Origin: Methylotenera_A sp036676175
GTDB lineage: Bacteria > Pseudomonadota > Gammaproteobacteria > Burkholderiales > Methylophilaceae
NCBI GenBank assembly: GCA_036676175.1
Contig: JAKFDL010000033.1
Span: 1 to 18,595, forward strand
DNA: 18,595 nucleotides
Direction: 5' to 3'
Shown here: positions 1 through 7,293 of the stretch, in pieces
Layout: the number at the start of each line of letters is the position of its first letter
How positions within the stretch are numbered: the first letter of the stretch is position 1
Translations under genes and position numbers: made by a program
The notes under the pieces: model-generated
What the model was told of the DNA's origin: nothing
The model's input: the letters and a program-made list of their open reading frames with translations, nothing else
Databases searched by the model: none

Positions 1-293
1 TTTTCATCGGTATTAATATTGTGGTAATGCCAAATGCTCGCCACCACTTTACCAGAACCCTTCACTTTAACGTCATCCGCTCTCGCAGGCTCGCCCAACA
101 ACTCTACGATTTTTGCTTTATTAAACTGGTTAATCACCGCTACAAAGGCTTTTTCCTCAGTTGGGATCTCTGTCACTAAAGGCTGTAATTGTGCTTCTTC
201 TATTTCTTGTGTACTGGGTATCTCATCGGCATAGCTAATGTTTGCAAGTAAGCTAGCAACAACAAGCGAAACAACCAACATCCATTTTTCCAT
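1..293 (-). CDS. small secreted protein, C-terminus cut off by the window
   Basis: The reading frame opens with an ATG at 293 and runs without a stop to the window edge (97 codons seen). A GGAGAG ribosome binding site lies a few bases upstream. The N-terminus (MEKWMLVVSLVVASLLANISYA, shown here only as its pattern of one Lys, a hydrophobic core and an SYA/DE cleavage site near residue 22) is a clear Sec signal peptide. The mature part is acidic at first, then has a segment AKIVELLGEPAR followed by VASIWHYH, which recalls small BamE/OmlA-like envelope proteins, but this is only a resemblance. It follows corC by about 90 bases on the same strand, where many proteobacteria carry lnt. Family not recognised; function unknown. 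Confidence 0.75.
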   Translation of the reverse strand, partial: MEKWMLVVSLVVASLLANISYADEIPSTQEIEEAQLQPLVTEIPTEEKAFVAVINQFNKAKIVELLGEPARADDVKVKGSGKVVASIWHYHNINTDE

Positions 294-386
294 CAATCTC
301 TCCAAAATATGGGACTTTGCAACCTAGTGTTATGAGATTTGAAACCAAAATTAGTTCAAATAACCCTGATGCACTGATTTTAATGT

Positions 387-1247
387 TTATGTAGACTCAA
401 TCGGGTACGGCTCATCTGGAATGATTTCAACCAATATCGAGTGTAAGCGCCTGCTATCAGCACGTAACACCTTGACGCTTAGATTGTCGATTACCACGCT
501 ATCGCCGCGTTTTGGCACATGGCCAAACTTATTCACAACTAAGCCGCCAATCGTGCTGAACTCTTCATCACTGAAATTGGTGCCAACCGTTTCGTTAAAA
601 TCAGCAATTTCAGTAAGTGCTTTGACGCGATAATGACCTTCGGCATTTTGGATGATATTGTCCTCATCTTCGTCGTAGTCGTATTCGTCTTCAATATCAC
701 CGACAATTTGCTCAAGCACGTCTTCAATCGTCACCATGCCAGCCACGCCACCATACTCATCTACGACAATGGCAATGTGATTGCGGTTACTGCGGAATTC
801 TTTTAGTAAAACATTGAGGCGTTTGGCTTCTGGGATAAATACAGCGGGGCGCAACATATCACGCACTTCAAAATCTTCACCTGCATAGTAACGCAACAGA
901 TCTTTGGCCAGCAAAATACCAATCACATCATTTTTATTGTCTTCAATTACCGGAAAACGCGAGTGTGCTGTTTCAATTACATGTGGGATAAAGGTTTCAG
1001 GCGGGTCGGTGATATCGATGACATCCATTTGCGAACGCGGAATCATAATATCGCGTACTTGCATTTCGCTTACTTGCAGCACGCCTTCTATCATGGCCAG
1101 CGAATCAGCGTCCATCAGGTGGTTTTCATAAGCACCGTGTAACAGCTCCACTAACTGCTCACGATCTTCTGGTTCGCGTAGCAAGAAATTGCTTAAACGC
1201 TCTAACAAACTTGCTTTGTTGTTCGACTTTTCCGGGTCAGAGGCCAT
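387..1247 (-). CDS. corC: CorC/YbeX family CBS-domain protein
   Basis: The 286-residue protein has the full CorC/YbeX cytosolic layout: an N-terminal linker, a CBS pair (about residues 65-125 and 130-185, with MQVRDIMIPR at the start and VDEYGGVAGMVTIEDVLEQIVGDI at the end) and a CorC_HlyC C-terminal domain (about 198-277, STIGGLVVN). A very acidic stretch (EDEYDYDEDED, about 186-196) joins the two. There are no membrane segments. The family is linked to Mg/Co efflux (Salmonella CorC) and, as YbeX, to ribosome physiology. It is the last recognisable gene of the miaB-phoH-ybeY-corC operon, 11 bases after ybeY, which is the usual order in proteobacteria. The ribosome binding site is weak, consistent with translation coupled to ybeY. 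Confidence 0.93.
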   Translation of the reverse strand: MASDPEKSNNKASLLERLSNFLLREPEDREQLVELLHGAYENHLMDADSLAMIEGVLQVSEMQVRDIMIPRSQMDVIDITDPPETFIPHVIETAHSRFPVIEDNKNDVIGILLAKDLLRYYAGEDFEVRDMLRPAVFIPEAKRLNVLLKEFRSNRNHIAIVVDEYGGVAGMVTIEDVLEQIVGDIEDEYDYDEDEDNIIQNAEGHYRVKALTEIADFNETVGTNFSDEEFSTIGGLVVNKFGHVPKRGDSVVIDNLSVKVLRADSRRLHSILVEIIPDEPYPIEST

Positions 1248-1258
1248 TGGTAGGCGCC

Positions 1259-1696
1259 CTATGTAATGAGATAAGGAGAAGGATACCCTAATTTTGTGAC
1301 AATTGCAGTCTCTAAGCCTTCCATTAGCTCCGCTTGCGGCTCAGTTTCATGGTCATAACCATGCAAATGCAAAATGCCGTGCACGGTTAAATGGGCATAA
1401 TGCGCTTCGATTGTCTTATGCTGTGATTTCGCCTCTTCCTCAACCACAGGTGCGCAGATAACGATGTCGCCGATCAGGTGAGGTTCTTCGGTTAGCGGAA
1501 ACGTCAGCACATTGGTCGCATAATCTTTGCCGCGATAGGTTGAGTTGAGTTCGCGGCCTTCCTCTACATCCACAATGCGAATCGTGACTTCGGTGTCAAC
1601 ACGTAGCGCCGCTTTTGCCCATTTGCGGAATTGGTTTGCAGTGGGTAAGTTTGCCAAGGATGAAGCAAATTGAACAGAAAGTGAGAGTTGCGGCAT
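1259..1696 (-). CDS. ybeY: endoribonuclease YbeY (16S rRNA 3'-end maturation)
   Basis: This 145-residue protein carries the UPF0054/YbeY metal site HGILHLHGYDHE: His106, His110 and His116 fit the H-x3-H-x5-H zinc ligands. A preceding RGKDYATNVLTFPL segment and GDIVIC are also typical. YbeY takes part in 16S rRNA 3' processing and ribosome quality control in the cytoplasm. An in-frame TAA lies two codons before the ATG at 1696, so this start is the first possible one. There is no good Shine-Dalgarno sequence. A 65-base gap holding a stem-loop separates it from phoH upstream; corC follows closely. Length is normal for the family. Confidence 0.95.
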   Translation of the reverse strand: MPQLSLSVQFASSLANLPTANQFRKWAKAALRVDTEVTIRIVDVEEGRELNSTYRGKDYATNVLTFPLTEEPHLIGDIVICAPVVEEEAKSQHKTIEAHYAHLTVHGILHLHGYDHETEPQAELMEGLETAIVTKLGYPSPYLIT

Positions 1697-1723
1697 ACGT
1701 TATCTATATCGCCATCAATATCA

Positions 1724-1762
1724 ATGCCCTGTAACGCCGTATTCATCAGGCTTGCAGGGCAT
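1724..1762 (-). other. stem-loop between phoH and ybeY
   Basis: ATGCCCTG (1724-1731) and CAGGGCAT (1755-1762) form an 8-bp perfect stem around a 23-base loop. It begins at the phoH stop codon and ends about 30 bases before the ybeY ATG. No T-run follows, so it is not a classical terminator. It may adjust processing or translation between the two genes. Confidence 0.45.
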
Positions 1763-2727
1763 CAATTTTTTCTCGGCTCGTTATCAGTTTGTTTTTGGTC
1801 GTAATCTTCATAGGCATTGATGATTTTTTGCACCAATGGGTGACGTACAACGTCGGCAGAAAGAAACTGTGTAAACGCCAAACCTTTAACATTTTTTAAG
1901 ATTTTTTGTGCCTCTACCAAGCCGCTTTTTTGGTGTTTCTGCAGGTCAATCTGGGTCACATCTCCGGTAATCACTGCTTTGGTGCCAAAGCCGATACGGG
2001 TTAAAAACATCTTCATTTGCTCGGGAGTGGTGTTTTGCGCCTCATCCAAAATAATAAAGCTCTGGTTGAGTGTACGGCCGCGCATGTAGGCCAATGGTGC
2101 AACTTCAATTGCACCACGTTCAAACATTTTGTTTACCGTATCGTAACCTGCCAAATCATACAGTGCATCGTAAAGCGGGCGTAAATAAGGATCCACCTTT
2201 TGGTTTAAATCGCCAGGCAAAAATCCTAATCTTTCTCCAGCCTCAACCGCCGGGCGCACCAGTATGATTTTTTTAATGCGGTCTCGGCTCATCGCGTCTA
2301 CCGCACTCGCCACAGCCAAATACGTTTTGCCAGTACCGGCGGGGCCGATGCCGAAAGTAATATCATATTCCTGAATTTGCTGTAAATACGTTACTTGTCT
2401 GGGCGTGCGGCCATGCAAATCGCCACGCCGCGTCATCAGCACCGGCATGGCAGAGGTTGCCACGTCTTCCGGTTTGAGTTTGTCTACTTCTACTAAGCTC
2501 AGCTGGATATCTTCAAGCTCCAATGGTTTCTTGGCGCGCACATAAAAATTTTCTATCATCTGCGCGGCTAGGCGCATATTGTCAGCTTTACCAGAGATGT
2601 TAAACGTACCGCCACGGCGATTGATATTGACCTCAAGTGCAGTTTCAATCTGTTTGATATTTTCATCCAGCGCGCCACACAGATTGGCAAGGCGGACGTT
2701 GTCTTCGGGGCTTAGGGTGATTTCCAT
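1762..2727 (-). CDS. phoH: PhoH-like ATPase (YbeZ)
   Basis: The 321-residue protein is a PhoH/YbeZ P-loop ATPase. An N-terminal KH-like region (about 1-85) precedes the Walker A GPAGTGKT (128-135), the Walker B IILDEAQNT (225-233) and the sensor GDVTQIDL (255-262). PhoH-family proteins are predicted RNA-associated ATPases, and YbeZ is known to work with YbeY. The start codon overlaps the miaB stop (TAATG, one shared base) and an AAAGGTGG ribosome binding site lies inside the end of miaB, so translation is probably coupled. The gene order miaB-phoH-ybeY-corC supports the ybeZ identity over other PhoH paralogues. The C-terminus is rich in charged residues and not conserved. Confidence 0.95.
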   Translation of the reverse strand: MEITLSPEDNVRLANLCGALDENIKQIETALEVNINRRGGTFNISGKADNMRLAAQMIENFYVRAKKPLELEDIQLSLVEVDKLKPEDVATSAMPVLMTRRGDLHGRTPRQVTYLQQIQEYDITFGIGPAGTGKTYLAVASAVDAMSRDRIKKIILVRPAVEAGERLGFLPGDLNQKVDPYLRPLYDALYDLAGYDTVNKMFERGAIEVAPLAYMRGRTLNQSFIILDEAQNTTPEQMKMFLTRIGFGTKAVITGDVTQIDLQKHQKSGLVEAQKILKNVKGLAFTQFLSADVVRHPLVQKIINAYEDYDQKQTDNEPRKN

Positions 2728-4094
2728 TAGTGCGCCACCTTTTCAGCCAGCTCGCCTATTAATTCGCCTTTGAGGCGTTTTGGGTTGCTAGTATCGGTAA
2801 TTTTTACCTGCACAAAAGTGTTAATTAAGTTGGTATCACCCGCAATATCGACCACGCGGTTATTATCCGTTTTGCCTGCCAACAAACTAGCATCTTTACG
2901 CGATGCACCATCAATCAACACACGCTGTGTCGTACCCAACATACTGCGGCTGATGGCGTCGCCTTGTGCCTCGTTGATGGTTTGCAGCTTGCTTAAACGC
3001 GCTAATTTAATGTCTTGCGACGTGTCGTCTTTAATAAACGAAGCGGGTGTACCGGGGCGCGGGCTGTATAAAAAACTGAAACTGTAATCAAAGCCAACAT
3101 CCTGCACTAGTTTGACCGTGGCTTCAAAATCGGCCTCAGTTTCACCGGGGAAGCCAATAATAATATCCGAGGTAAACGTTAAATTGGGGTTGGCAGTCTT
3201 GAGTTTACGAATAATACTTTTGTATTGCAGTGTGGTGTAATTACGTTTCATTGCCATCAACACACGGTCGCTGCCCGCTTGTACAGGCAAGTGCAACTGC
3301 ACCGCGAGTTTGGGTACTGTCGCAAAGCAGTTAATCAGTCGCTCACTCATTTCATTGGGGTGGCTGGTGGTAAAGCGGATACGCTCAATTTGCGGAATCT
3401 CGGCAATGGTTTCAATCAGCATGGCCAGATCTGCATCTACACCTTCGTATTCAGTTTTGTAAGCGTTTACATTTTGCCCTAAGAGTGTGATTTCCTTAAC
3501 GCCTTGCTCAGCCAGTTGCACCGCTTCAGTCAGAATATGTTCAAACGGGCGCGACACTTCCTCGCCGCGGGTATAGGGCACCACGCAAAAACTACAATAC
3601 TTGCTGCAGCCTTCCATAATGCTGAGAAAGGCTGTTGCGCCTTCCACCCGTGGTGGCGGTAAGTGGTCAAATTTTTCAATCTCGGGAAAGCTGATGTCTA
3701 CTTGCGAAATGCCAGAGTTCGTTGAATTTTTAATCATTTCCGGCAGGCGGTGCAAGGTTTGCGGGCCGAACACTACGTCTACATACGGCGCACGTTTGAT
3801 GATATTGTCGCCTTCTTGGCTGGCGACACAACCGCCGACACCAATGATTAAATTGGGATTTTTTTCTTTAAGCGGGATAAATCGACCAAGGTGGCTGAAT
3901 ACTTTATCTTCAGCCTTTTCGCGTACCGAGCAGGTGTTGAGTAAAATCACATCGGCTTCATTCACGTTTTCAGTTTGCGTCATGCCGTTGTCGGCGTGCA
4001 GCAAATCTGCCATGCGCGATGAATCGTATTCGTTCATCTGGCAGCCAAAGGTTTTAATGAAGACCTTTTTGGGTAAATTTGTAAGTGAAGACAT
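2727..4094 (-). CDS. miaB: tRNA-2-methylthio-N6-isopentenyladenosine synthase MiaB
   Basis: MiaB is a radical SAM methylthiotransferase that adds the 2-methylthio group to i6A37 of tRNAs reading U-starting codons. All parts are visible in the 455 residues: the UPF0004 domain with Cys18 (FGCQMNEYDS), Cys55 (NTCSVREKAEDKV) and Cys89 (GGC) for the auxiliary cluster; the radical SAM CX3CX2C motif at Cys163/167/170 (EGCSKYCSFC); and a C-terminal TRAM domain from about residue 385. NTCSVREKAEDKVFSHLG and VVPYTRG are MiaB rather than RimO/MtaB signatures. It is the promoter-proximal gene of the operon and is divergent from the MxaD-like gene, 112 bases apart. No clear Shine-Dalgarno precedes its ATG. 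Confidence 0.97.
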   Translation of the reverse strand: MSSLTNLPKKVFIKTFGCQMNEYDSSRMADLLHADNGMTQTENVNEADVILLNTCSVREKAEDKVFSHLGRFIPLKEKNPNLIIGVGGCVASQEGDNIIKRAPYVDVVFGPQTLHRLPEMIKNSTNSGISQVDISFPEIEKFDHLPPPRVEGATAFLSIMEGCSKYCSFCVVPYTRGEEVSRPFEHILTEAVQLAEQGVKEITLLGQNVNAYKTEYEGVDADLAMLIETIAEIPQIERIRFTTSHPNEMSERLINCFATVPKLAVQLHLPVQAGSDRVLMAMKRNYTTLQYKSIIRKLKTANPNLTFTSDIIIGFPGETEADFEATVKLVQDVGFDYSFSFLYSPRPGTPASFIKDDTSQDIKLARLSKLQTINEAQGDAISRSMLGTTQRVLIDGASRKDASLLAGKTDNNRVVDIAGDTNLINTFVQVKITDTSNPKRLKGELIGELAEKVAH

Positions 4095-4206
4095 AGGCGC
4101 TATTTTAACGCAAACTGGATGTATAAACTGTGCATAAAATCAGGTATATTTCTGCCGTCCATTTTGAGACGTTTTATTTAAATTAAATAACACTAAAAGG
4201 ATTTAC

Positions 4207-4731
4207 ATGAATAAATTAATGACCGCTGTATTCGTTTCAACATTTTTTGTGGCTGCTAATTCAACTGCCGCCATTGATGAAACCATCCGCTTAAAAGAAA
4301 CCATAGAAATCAATGCACCAGCGGACAAAGTGTGGGCAAAAATTGGTAGTTTTGCCGATATGAGTTGGCATCCAGCGATTGCCAAAACCAATATCACCAG
4401 TGGCAACGCCACAGAAGTAGGGGCGACGCGTGTGCTCACCATTAAAGATAATGGTGGTAACGTGAATGAAGTGCTGACTACGATGGATGCCGCCGGTATG
4501 ACTATGAAGTACGAAATCACTGAAAGTGTGTTGCCTGTGCGTGATTATGGCGCTACGCTTAAAGTGGAAGCGGCTGGCGAGGGCAAAAGCCTAGTGACAT
4601 GGCGTGCGATGTTTAAACGTAAAGATCCAGCAAATCCAGGAGCTAAAGGTCAAGATGACGTTGCTGCAAAAGAAGCCATTGGTGGTATTTTTAAATCTGG
4701 TCTAGAAAACTTGAAAAAGATTTCAGAGTAA
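4207..4731 (+). CDS. secreted SRPBCC protein, MxaD-like
   Basis: The 174-residue protein has a signal peptide (MNKLMTAVFVSTFFVAANS, cut near residue 22) and then one SRPBCC/START-like fold: IEINAPADKVWAKIGSFADMSWHPAI (about 33-58) is the usual first strand-helix of polyketide-cyclase-like domains, and the end IGGIFKSGLENLKKI is the long C-terminal helix. A periplasmic SRPBCC protein of this size is the profile of MxaD, which in methylotrophs helps methanol dehydrogenase work with cytochrome cL. No other mxa genes are nearby, so the MxaD link is by resemblance. An AAAAGGA ribosome binding site sits 6 bases before the ATG. A weak terminator follows. Other periplasmic SRPBCC proteins are possible. 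Confidence 0.85.
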   Translation: MNKLMTAVFVSTFFVAANSTAAIDETIRLKETIEINAPADKVWAKIGSFADMSWHPAIAKTNITSGNATEVGATRVLTIKDNGGNVNEVLTTMDAAGMTMKYEITESVLPVRDYGATLKVEAAGEGKSLVTWRAMFKRKDPANPGAKGQDDVAAKEAIGGIFKSGLENLKKISE

Positions 4732-4756
4732 GTGGTTATTGTTTTATTGGTTGATC

Positions 4757-4787
4757 AGCCCAGTGCCCCAGCATTGGGTTTATCTTT
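4757..4787 (+). terminator. weak intrinsic terminator after the MxaD-like gene
   Basis: CCCAGTGC (4759-4766), a CCCA loop and GCATTGGG (4771-4778) form an 8-bp stem with one G-U pair, followed by TTTATCTTT. The T-run is interrupted, so strength is uncertain. The CCCAGTG stem sequence recurs in three other terminators of this window. Confidence 0.55.
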
Positions 4788-4846
4788 ACAAGAGGAATAA
4801 ATTTTTAAGGTAGGTAAATAGTAATAAATAACTTTGTCTATGAAGG

Positions 4847-4888
4847 TTGATTTAGGTCAAATATTAATCAACGGAAATTGACTATAGT
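4847..4888 (+). promoter_or_regulatory. class-II FNR/ANR-type promoter
   Basis: TTGAT-TTAG-GTCAA at 4847-4860 matches the FNR/ANR consensus TTGAT-N4-ATCAA at 9 of 10 positions. TATAGT at 4883-4888 is a good -10 box. This -10 places the start of transcription near 4895, so the box would be centred at exactly -41.5, the position from which FNR-type activators act at class-II promoters. There is no separate -35 box, as expected for such promoters. The predicted transcript starts about 34 bases before the oxygenase ATG at 4929. Which regulator binds (FNR, ANR, DNR or other Crp-family member) cannot be told from the sequence. Confidence 0.72.
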
Positions 4889-4928
4889 TGATGCCATATA
4901 GTCTTATTGAATGATAAGGGTTACCAAT

Positions 4929-5735
4929 ATGGTACGTCAAAATTTGATTCATCTAGAAAAAGTCAATAAAAACAGTATTGTTAATCAGCCGTTTCCGCAT
5001 TTTTGTATTGATAATTTTCTAAATGAGGATTTCGCTAACGAAATCTATCAATCCTTTCCCACTTATCAGGATGCAATAAAATTAGGCTACGAGTTTAGTG
5101 CGGTGAATGAGAAGCGTAAAATTCAAATCACCGATTCCAGTAAGTTTCCCCTTCCAATTTTAGAGCTACACAAGATGTTAGCATCACCTGAATTTATCAC
5201 TAAAGTTGAAGAAATGACTGGGATTCCTAACCTGCTTGCTGACCCTGATTTAATTGGAGGTGGGATTCATGAAACGAATTCTGGCGGTCGCTTGGATGTG
5301 CATGTCGACTTTAATTATATCCCAGAGAAAAAATGGCATCGCCGCGTCAATATATTGATTTATTTTAACAAAAACTGGAAAGAAGAATACGGCGGCTATT
5401 TAGATATTTGGGATAAGGAAGTTAAAAACTGCCACGGTTCATTTGCGCCCAATTTTAATCGTGCTGTTGGGTTCGCTACCAGTGAGTTTAGTTGGCATGG
5501 CGTTACGCCAGTCACTTGTCCACCAGAGATGATGCGTCGATCTTGCGCCGTTTACTATTACACAAAAGAAGCGCCTGAAGGCTGGGATGGCAAAGAGCAT
5601 TCGACAGTTTTTAAAGCTAGGCCAACTGAGTGGGTTAAAAGGCATGTTTCGATGCCAGTCGAACAAACTTTGCGTGATGCGAAACAGACTGTTAAATCAA
5701 TCAAAGACGGTGTGAAATCTTTGTTGAGCAAGTAA
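4929..5735 (+). CDS. 2-oxoglutarate/Fe(II)-dependent oxygenase, prolyl-hydroxylase-like
   Basis: The 268-residue protein shows the facial triad of a 2OG-Fe(II) dioxygenase: H125-x-D127 (RLDVHVDFNY) and distal H190 (EFSWHGVTPV), with Arg203/Arg204 (MMRRSCAVYYYT) placed to bind 2-oxoglutarate. The segment NILIYFNKNWKEEYGGYLDIW is typical of the P4H-like group that acts on proteins or on bound sugars/peptides. A C-terminal amphipathic helix (about 240-268, Lys-rich) follows. The ATG at 4929 is chosen over one at 4911 because TAAGGG (4915-4920) lies 8 bases before it. The gene stands alone behind an FNR-type promoter, so an enzyme that consumes O2 appears to be switched by oxygen supply. Substrate unknown. 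Confidence 0.88.
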   Translation: MVRQNLIHLEKVNKNSIVNQPFPHFCIDNFLNEDFANEIYQSFPTYQDAIKLGYEFSAVNEKRKIQITDSSKFPLPILELHKMLASPEFITKVEEMTGIPNLLADPDLIGGGIHETNSGGRLDVHVDFNYIPEKKWHRRVNILIYFNKNWKEEYGGYLDIWDKEVKNCHGSFAPNFNRAVGFATSEFSWHGVTPVTCPPEMMRRSCAVYYYTKEAPEGWDGKEHSTVFKARPTEWVKRHVSMPVEQTLRDAKQTVKSIKDGVKSLLSK

Positions 5736-5739
5736 TTCT

Positions 5740-5762
5740 TGCGTGCCTAGGCACAGCACGCA
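5740..5762. other. stem-loop after the oxygenase gene
   Basis: TGCGTGC (5740-5746) and GCACGCA (5756-5762) form a 7-bp GC-rich stem; inside it lies the 12-base palindrome GTGCCTAGGCAC (5743-5754). No T-run follows, so it may be a processing or weak termination site rather than a full intrinsic terminator. Confidence 0.45.
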
Positions 5763-5849
5763 TCTAAGTATTCCCCGCTCTGTATTATCCGCTCTACTTG
5801 AATTCGAATGTTTTGAACTAAAATTCATCGTTTAAGTAGAGTAAAATAG

Positions 5850-5866
5850 CTCAACATTTAGTTGAG
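5850..5866 (+). promoter_or_regulatory. inverted repeat directly before the cysG start
   Basis: CTCAAC (5850-5855), ATTTA, GTTGAG (5861-5866) form a 6-bp hairpin that ends 7 bases before the cysG ATG at 5874. It occupies the place where a ribosome binding site would lie, and no Shine-Dalgarno is seen. It could be an operator or a structure that limits translation; function is inferred from position only. Confidence 0.4.
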
Positions 5867-5873
5867 TTTATAC

Positions 5874-7259
5874 ATGCAAGCCCTTCCTATCTTTTTAAAT
5901 ATCAAAAACCGTCCTTGTGTCGTTATCGGCGGTGGCGAGGTTGCGACGCGTAAAGTGACAATGCTGCTAAAGGCGGATGCCGCGGTTACAGTTTATTCGC
6001 CCGAAATTTGTCAAGAGCTGCAAGCGTTGGTAAGTGCTGAAAAAATTAAACATATCCAAACGGATTTCGAGCCAAGTCAGCTAGTGGGCGCATGCCTGGT
6101 GATTGCCGCCACCGATGATGAAACGGTGAATGTGGCGGTTTCAGTGGCAGCTAAAGCACAAAATATCCCGGTAAACGTGGTGGATGCACCCGATCTATGC
6201 ACTTTTACCATGGGTTCGATCATTGACCGTAGCCCGGTAGTCATTGCGGTTTCTAGTGAAGGCAATGCGCCAGTGCTGGCGCGCTATATTCGCACCAAGA
6301 TTGAAACCATGCTACCTGCAAGCTATGGCCGCATTGCAGCCATAGCCGGTGAGTTTCGCGAACAGGTGAAAGAAAAGTTCGCCACCACCCAACTGCGCCG
6401 CCGTTTTTGGGAAGGGGTCTTGCAAGGACCAATGGTGGAGCGGGTGTTATCTGGGCAAGAACAGGCCGCGCGCGAATTATTGCAGAACATTTTAAATAAT
6501 GCTGATGCAACCGCCAATAAGGGTGAAGTGTTTTTGGTCGGCGGTGGCCCGGGAGACCCAGATTTGCTGACGTTCAGGGCACTTAGGTTGATGCAGCAAT
6601 GCGACGTGTGTGTGTACGACAAATTAGTCAGCCCAGAAGTGATGGAACTGGTGCGACGTGATGCTGAGCTGATTTTTGTGGGGAAATCACGCGATCAACA
6701 TACCATGCCGCAAGAAGAAATTAATGAATTGCTGGCAAAGTTAGCCCTGCAAGGCAAGCGTGTATTACGCTTAAAAGGCGGTGACCCGTTTATTTTTGGG
6801 CGTGGGGGTGAAGAGATTGAAACCTTAATGCAACATGGTGTACCGTTTCAGGTGGTTCCCGGTATTACCGCCGCCAATGGCGTTTCCAGCTACGCCGGTA
6901 TTCCACTGACTCACCGGGATTATGCGCAAGCCTGCTTGTTCATCACAGGCCACCTGAAAGATGGCACCGTAGATTTGGATTGGACAGCCATGGCACGGCC
7001 TAAGCAGACGGTGGTGATCTATATGGGCTTGGTGGGGCTTAACCAAATTTGTGAGAAATTAATTGAGCACGGTGTGCCAGCAACAATGCCTGCTGCAGTA
7101 GTGCAGCAAGGCACCACGCAACGACAAAAAGTAGTCTCGGCAACGTTACAAGATTTAGCTGAAAAAGTAGAGGCTGCCCAATTAAAACCGCCTAGCTTAA
7201 TTATTGTTGGTGAAGTTGTGCAGTTGCGTGAAAAATTGAATTGGTTTAACGTCTTATAG
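5874..7259 (+). CDS. cysG: siroheme synthase (trifunctional CysG)
   Basis: CysG makes siroheme, the cofactor of sulfite and nitrite reductases, from uroporphyrinogen III: two methylations, NAD-dependent oxidation and iron insertion. The N-terminal half has the precorrin-2 dehydrogenase/ferrochelatase Rossmann motif VVIGGGEVATRK (about residues 14-25) and TMGSIIDRSPVVIAVSSEGNAPVLAR. The C-terminal half is the uroporphyrinogen methyltransferase: VFLVGGGPGDPDLLTFRA, RLKGGDPFIFGRGGEE and PGITAANGVSSYAGIPLTHRD. The ATG at 5874 is chosen because MQALPIF aligns with the MDHLPIF start of Escherichia coli CysG; an in-frame TTG lies four codons earlier. Length (461) is normal. The diguanylate cyclase gene begins 34 bases downstream and may be cotranscribed. 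No cys genes are adjacent. Confidence 0.96.
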   Translation: MQALPIFLNIKNRPCVVIGGGEVATRKVTMLLKADAAVTVYSPEICQELQALVSAEKIKHIQTDFEPSQLVGACLVIAATDDETVNVAVSVAAKAQNIPVNVVDAPDLCTFTMGSIIDRSPVVIAVSSEGNAPVLARYIRTKIETMLPASYGRIAAIAGEFREQVKEKFATTQLRRRFWEGVLQGPMVERVLSGQEQAARELLQNILNNADATANKGEVFLVGGGPGDPDLLTFRALRLMQQCDVCVYDKLVSPEVMELVRRDAELIFVGKSRDQHTMPQEEINELLAKLALQGKRVLRLKGGDPFIFGRGGEEIETLMQHGVPFQVVPGITAANGVSSYAGIPLTHRDYAQACLFITGHLKDGTVDLDWTAMARPKQTVVIYMGLVGLNQICEKLIEHGVPATMPAAVVQQGTTQRQKVVSATLQDLAEKVEAAQLKPPSLIIVGEVVQLREKLNWFNVL

Positions 7260-7293
7260 ATTATATGTGTCAACTTAACGGGTCTAAAAGCAT

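Noticed and set aside
1564..1746. 60-codon minus-strand frame between phoH and ybeY as an extra small gene
   Set aside because: It overlaps most of the ybeY start region in another frame, has no ribosome binding site and no recognisable motif.
2770..4137. Long plus-strand frames opposite miaB (105 and 178 codons)
   Set aside because: They are shadows of miaB, whose cysteine motifs and length are complete.
4878..4902. TTGACT (4878-4883) and TATAGT (4897-4902) as a sigma-70 promoter for the oxygenase
   Set aside because: The spacer is only 13 bases. The upstream TATAGT at 4883-4888 fits the FNR box spacing far better.
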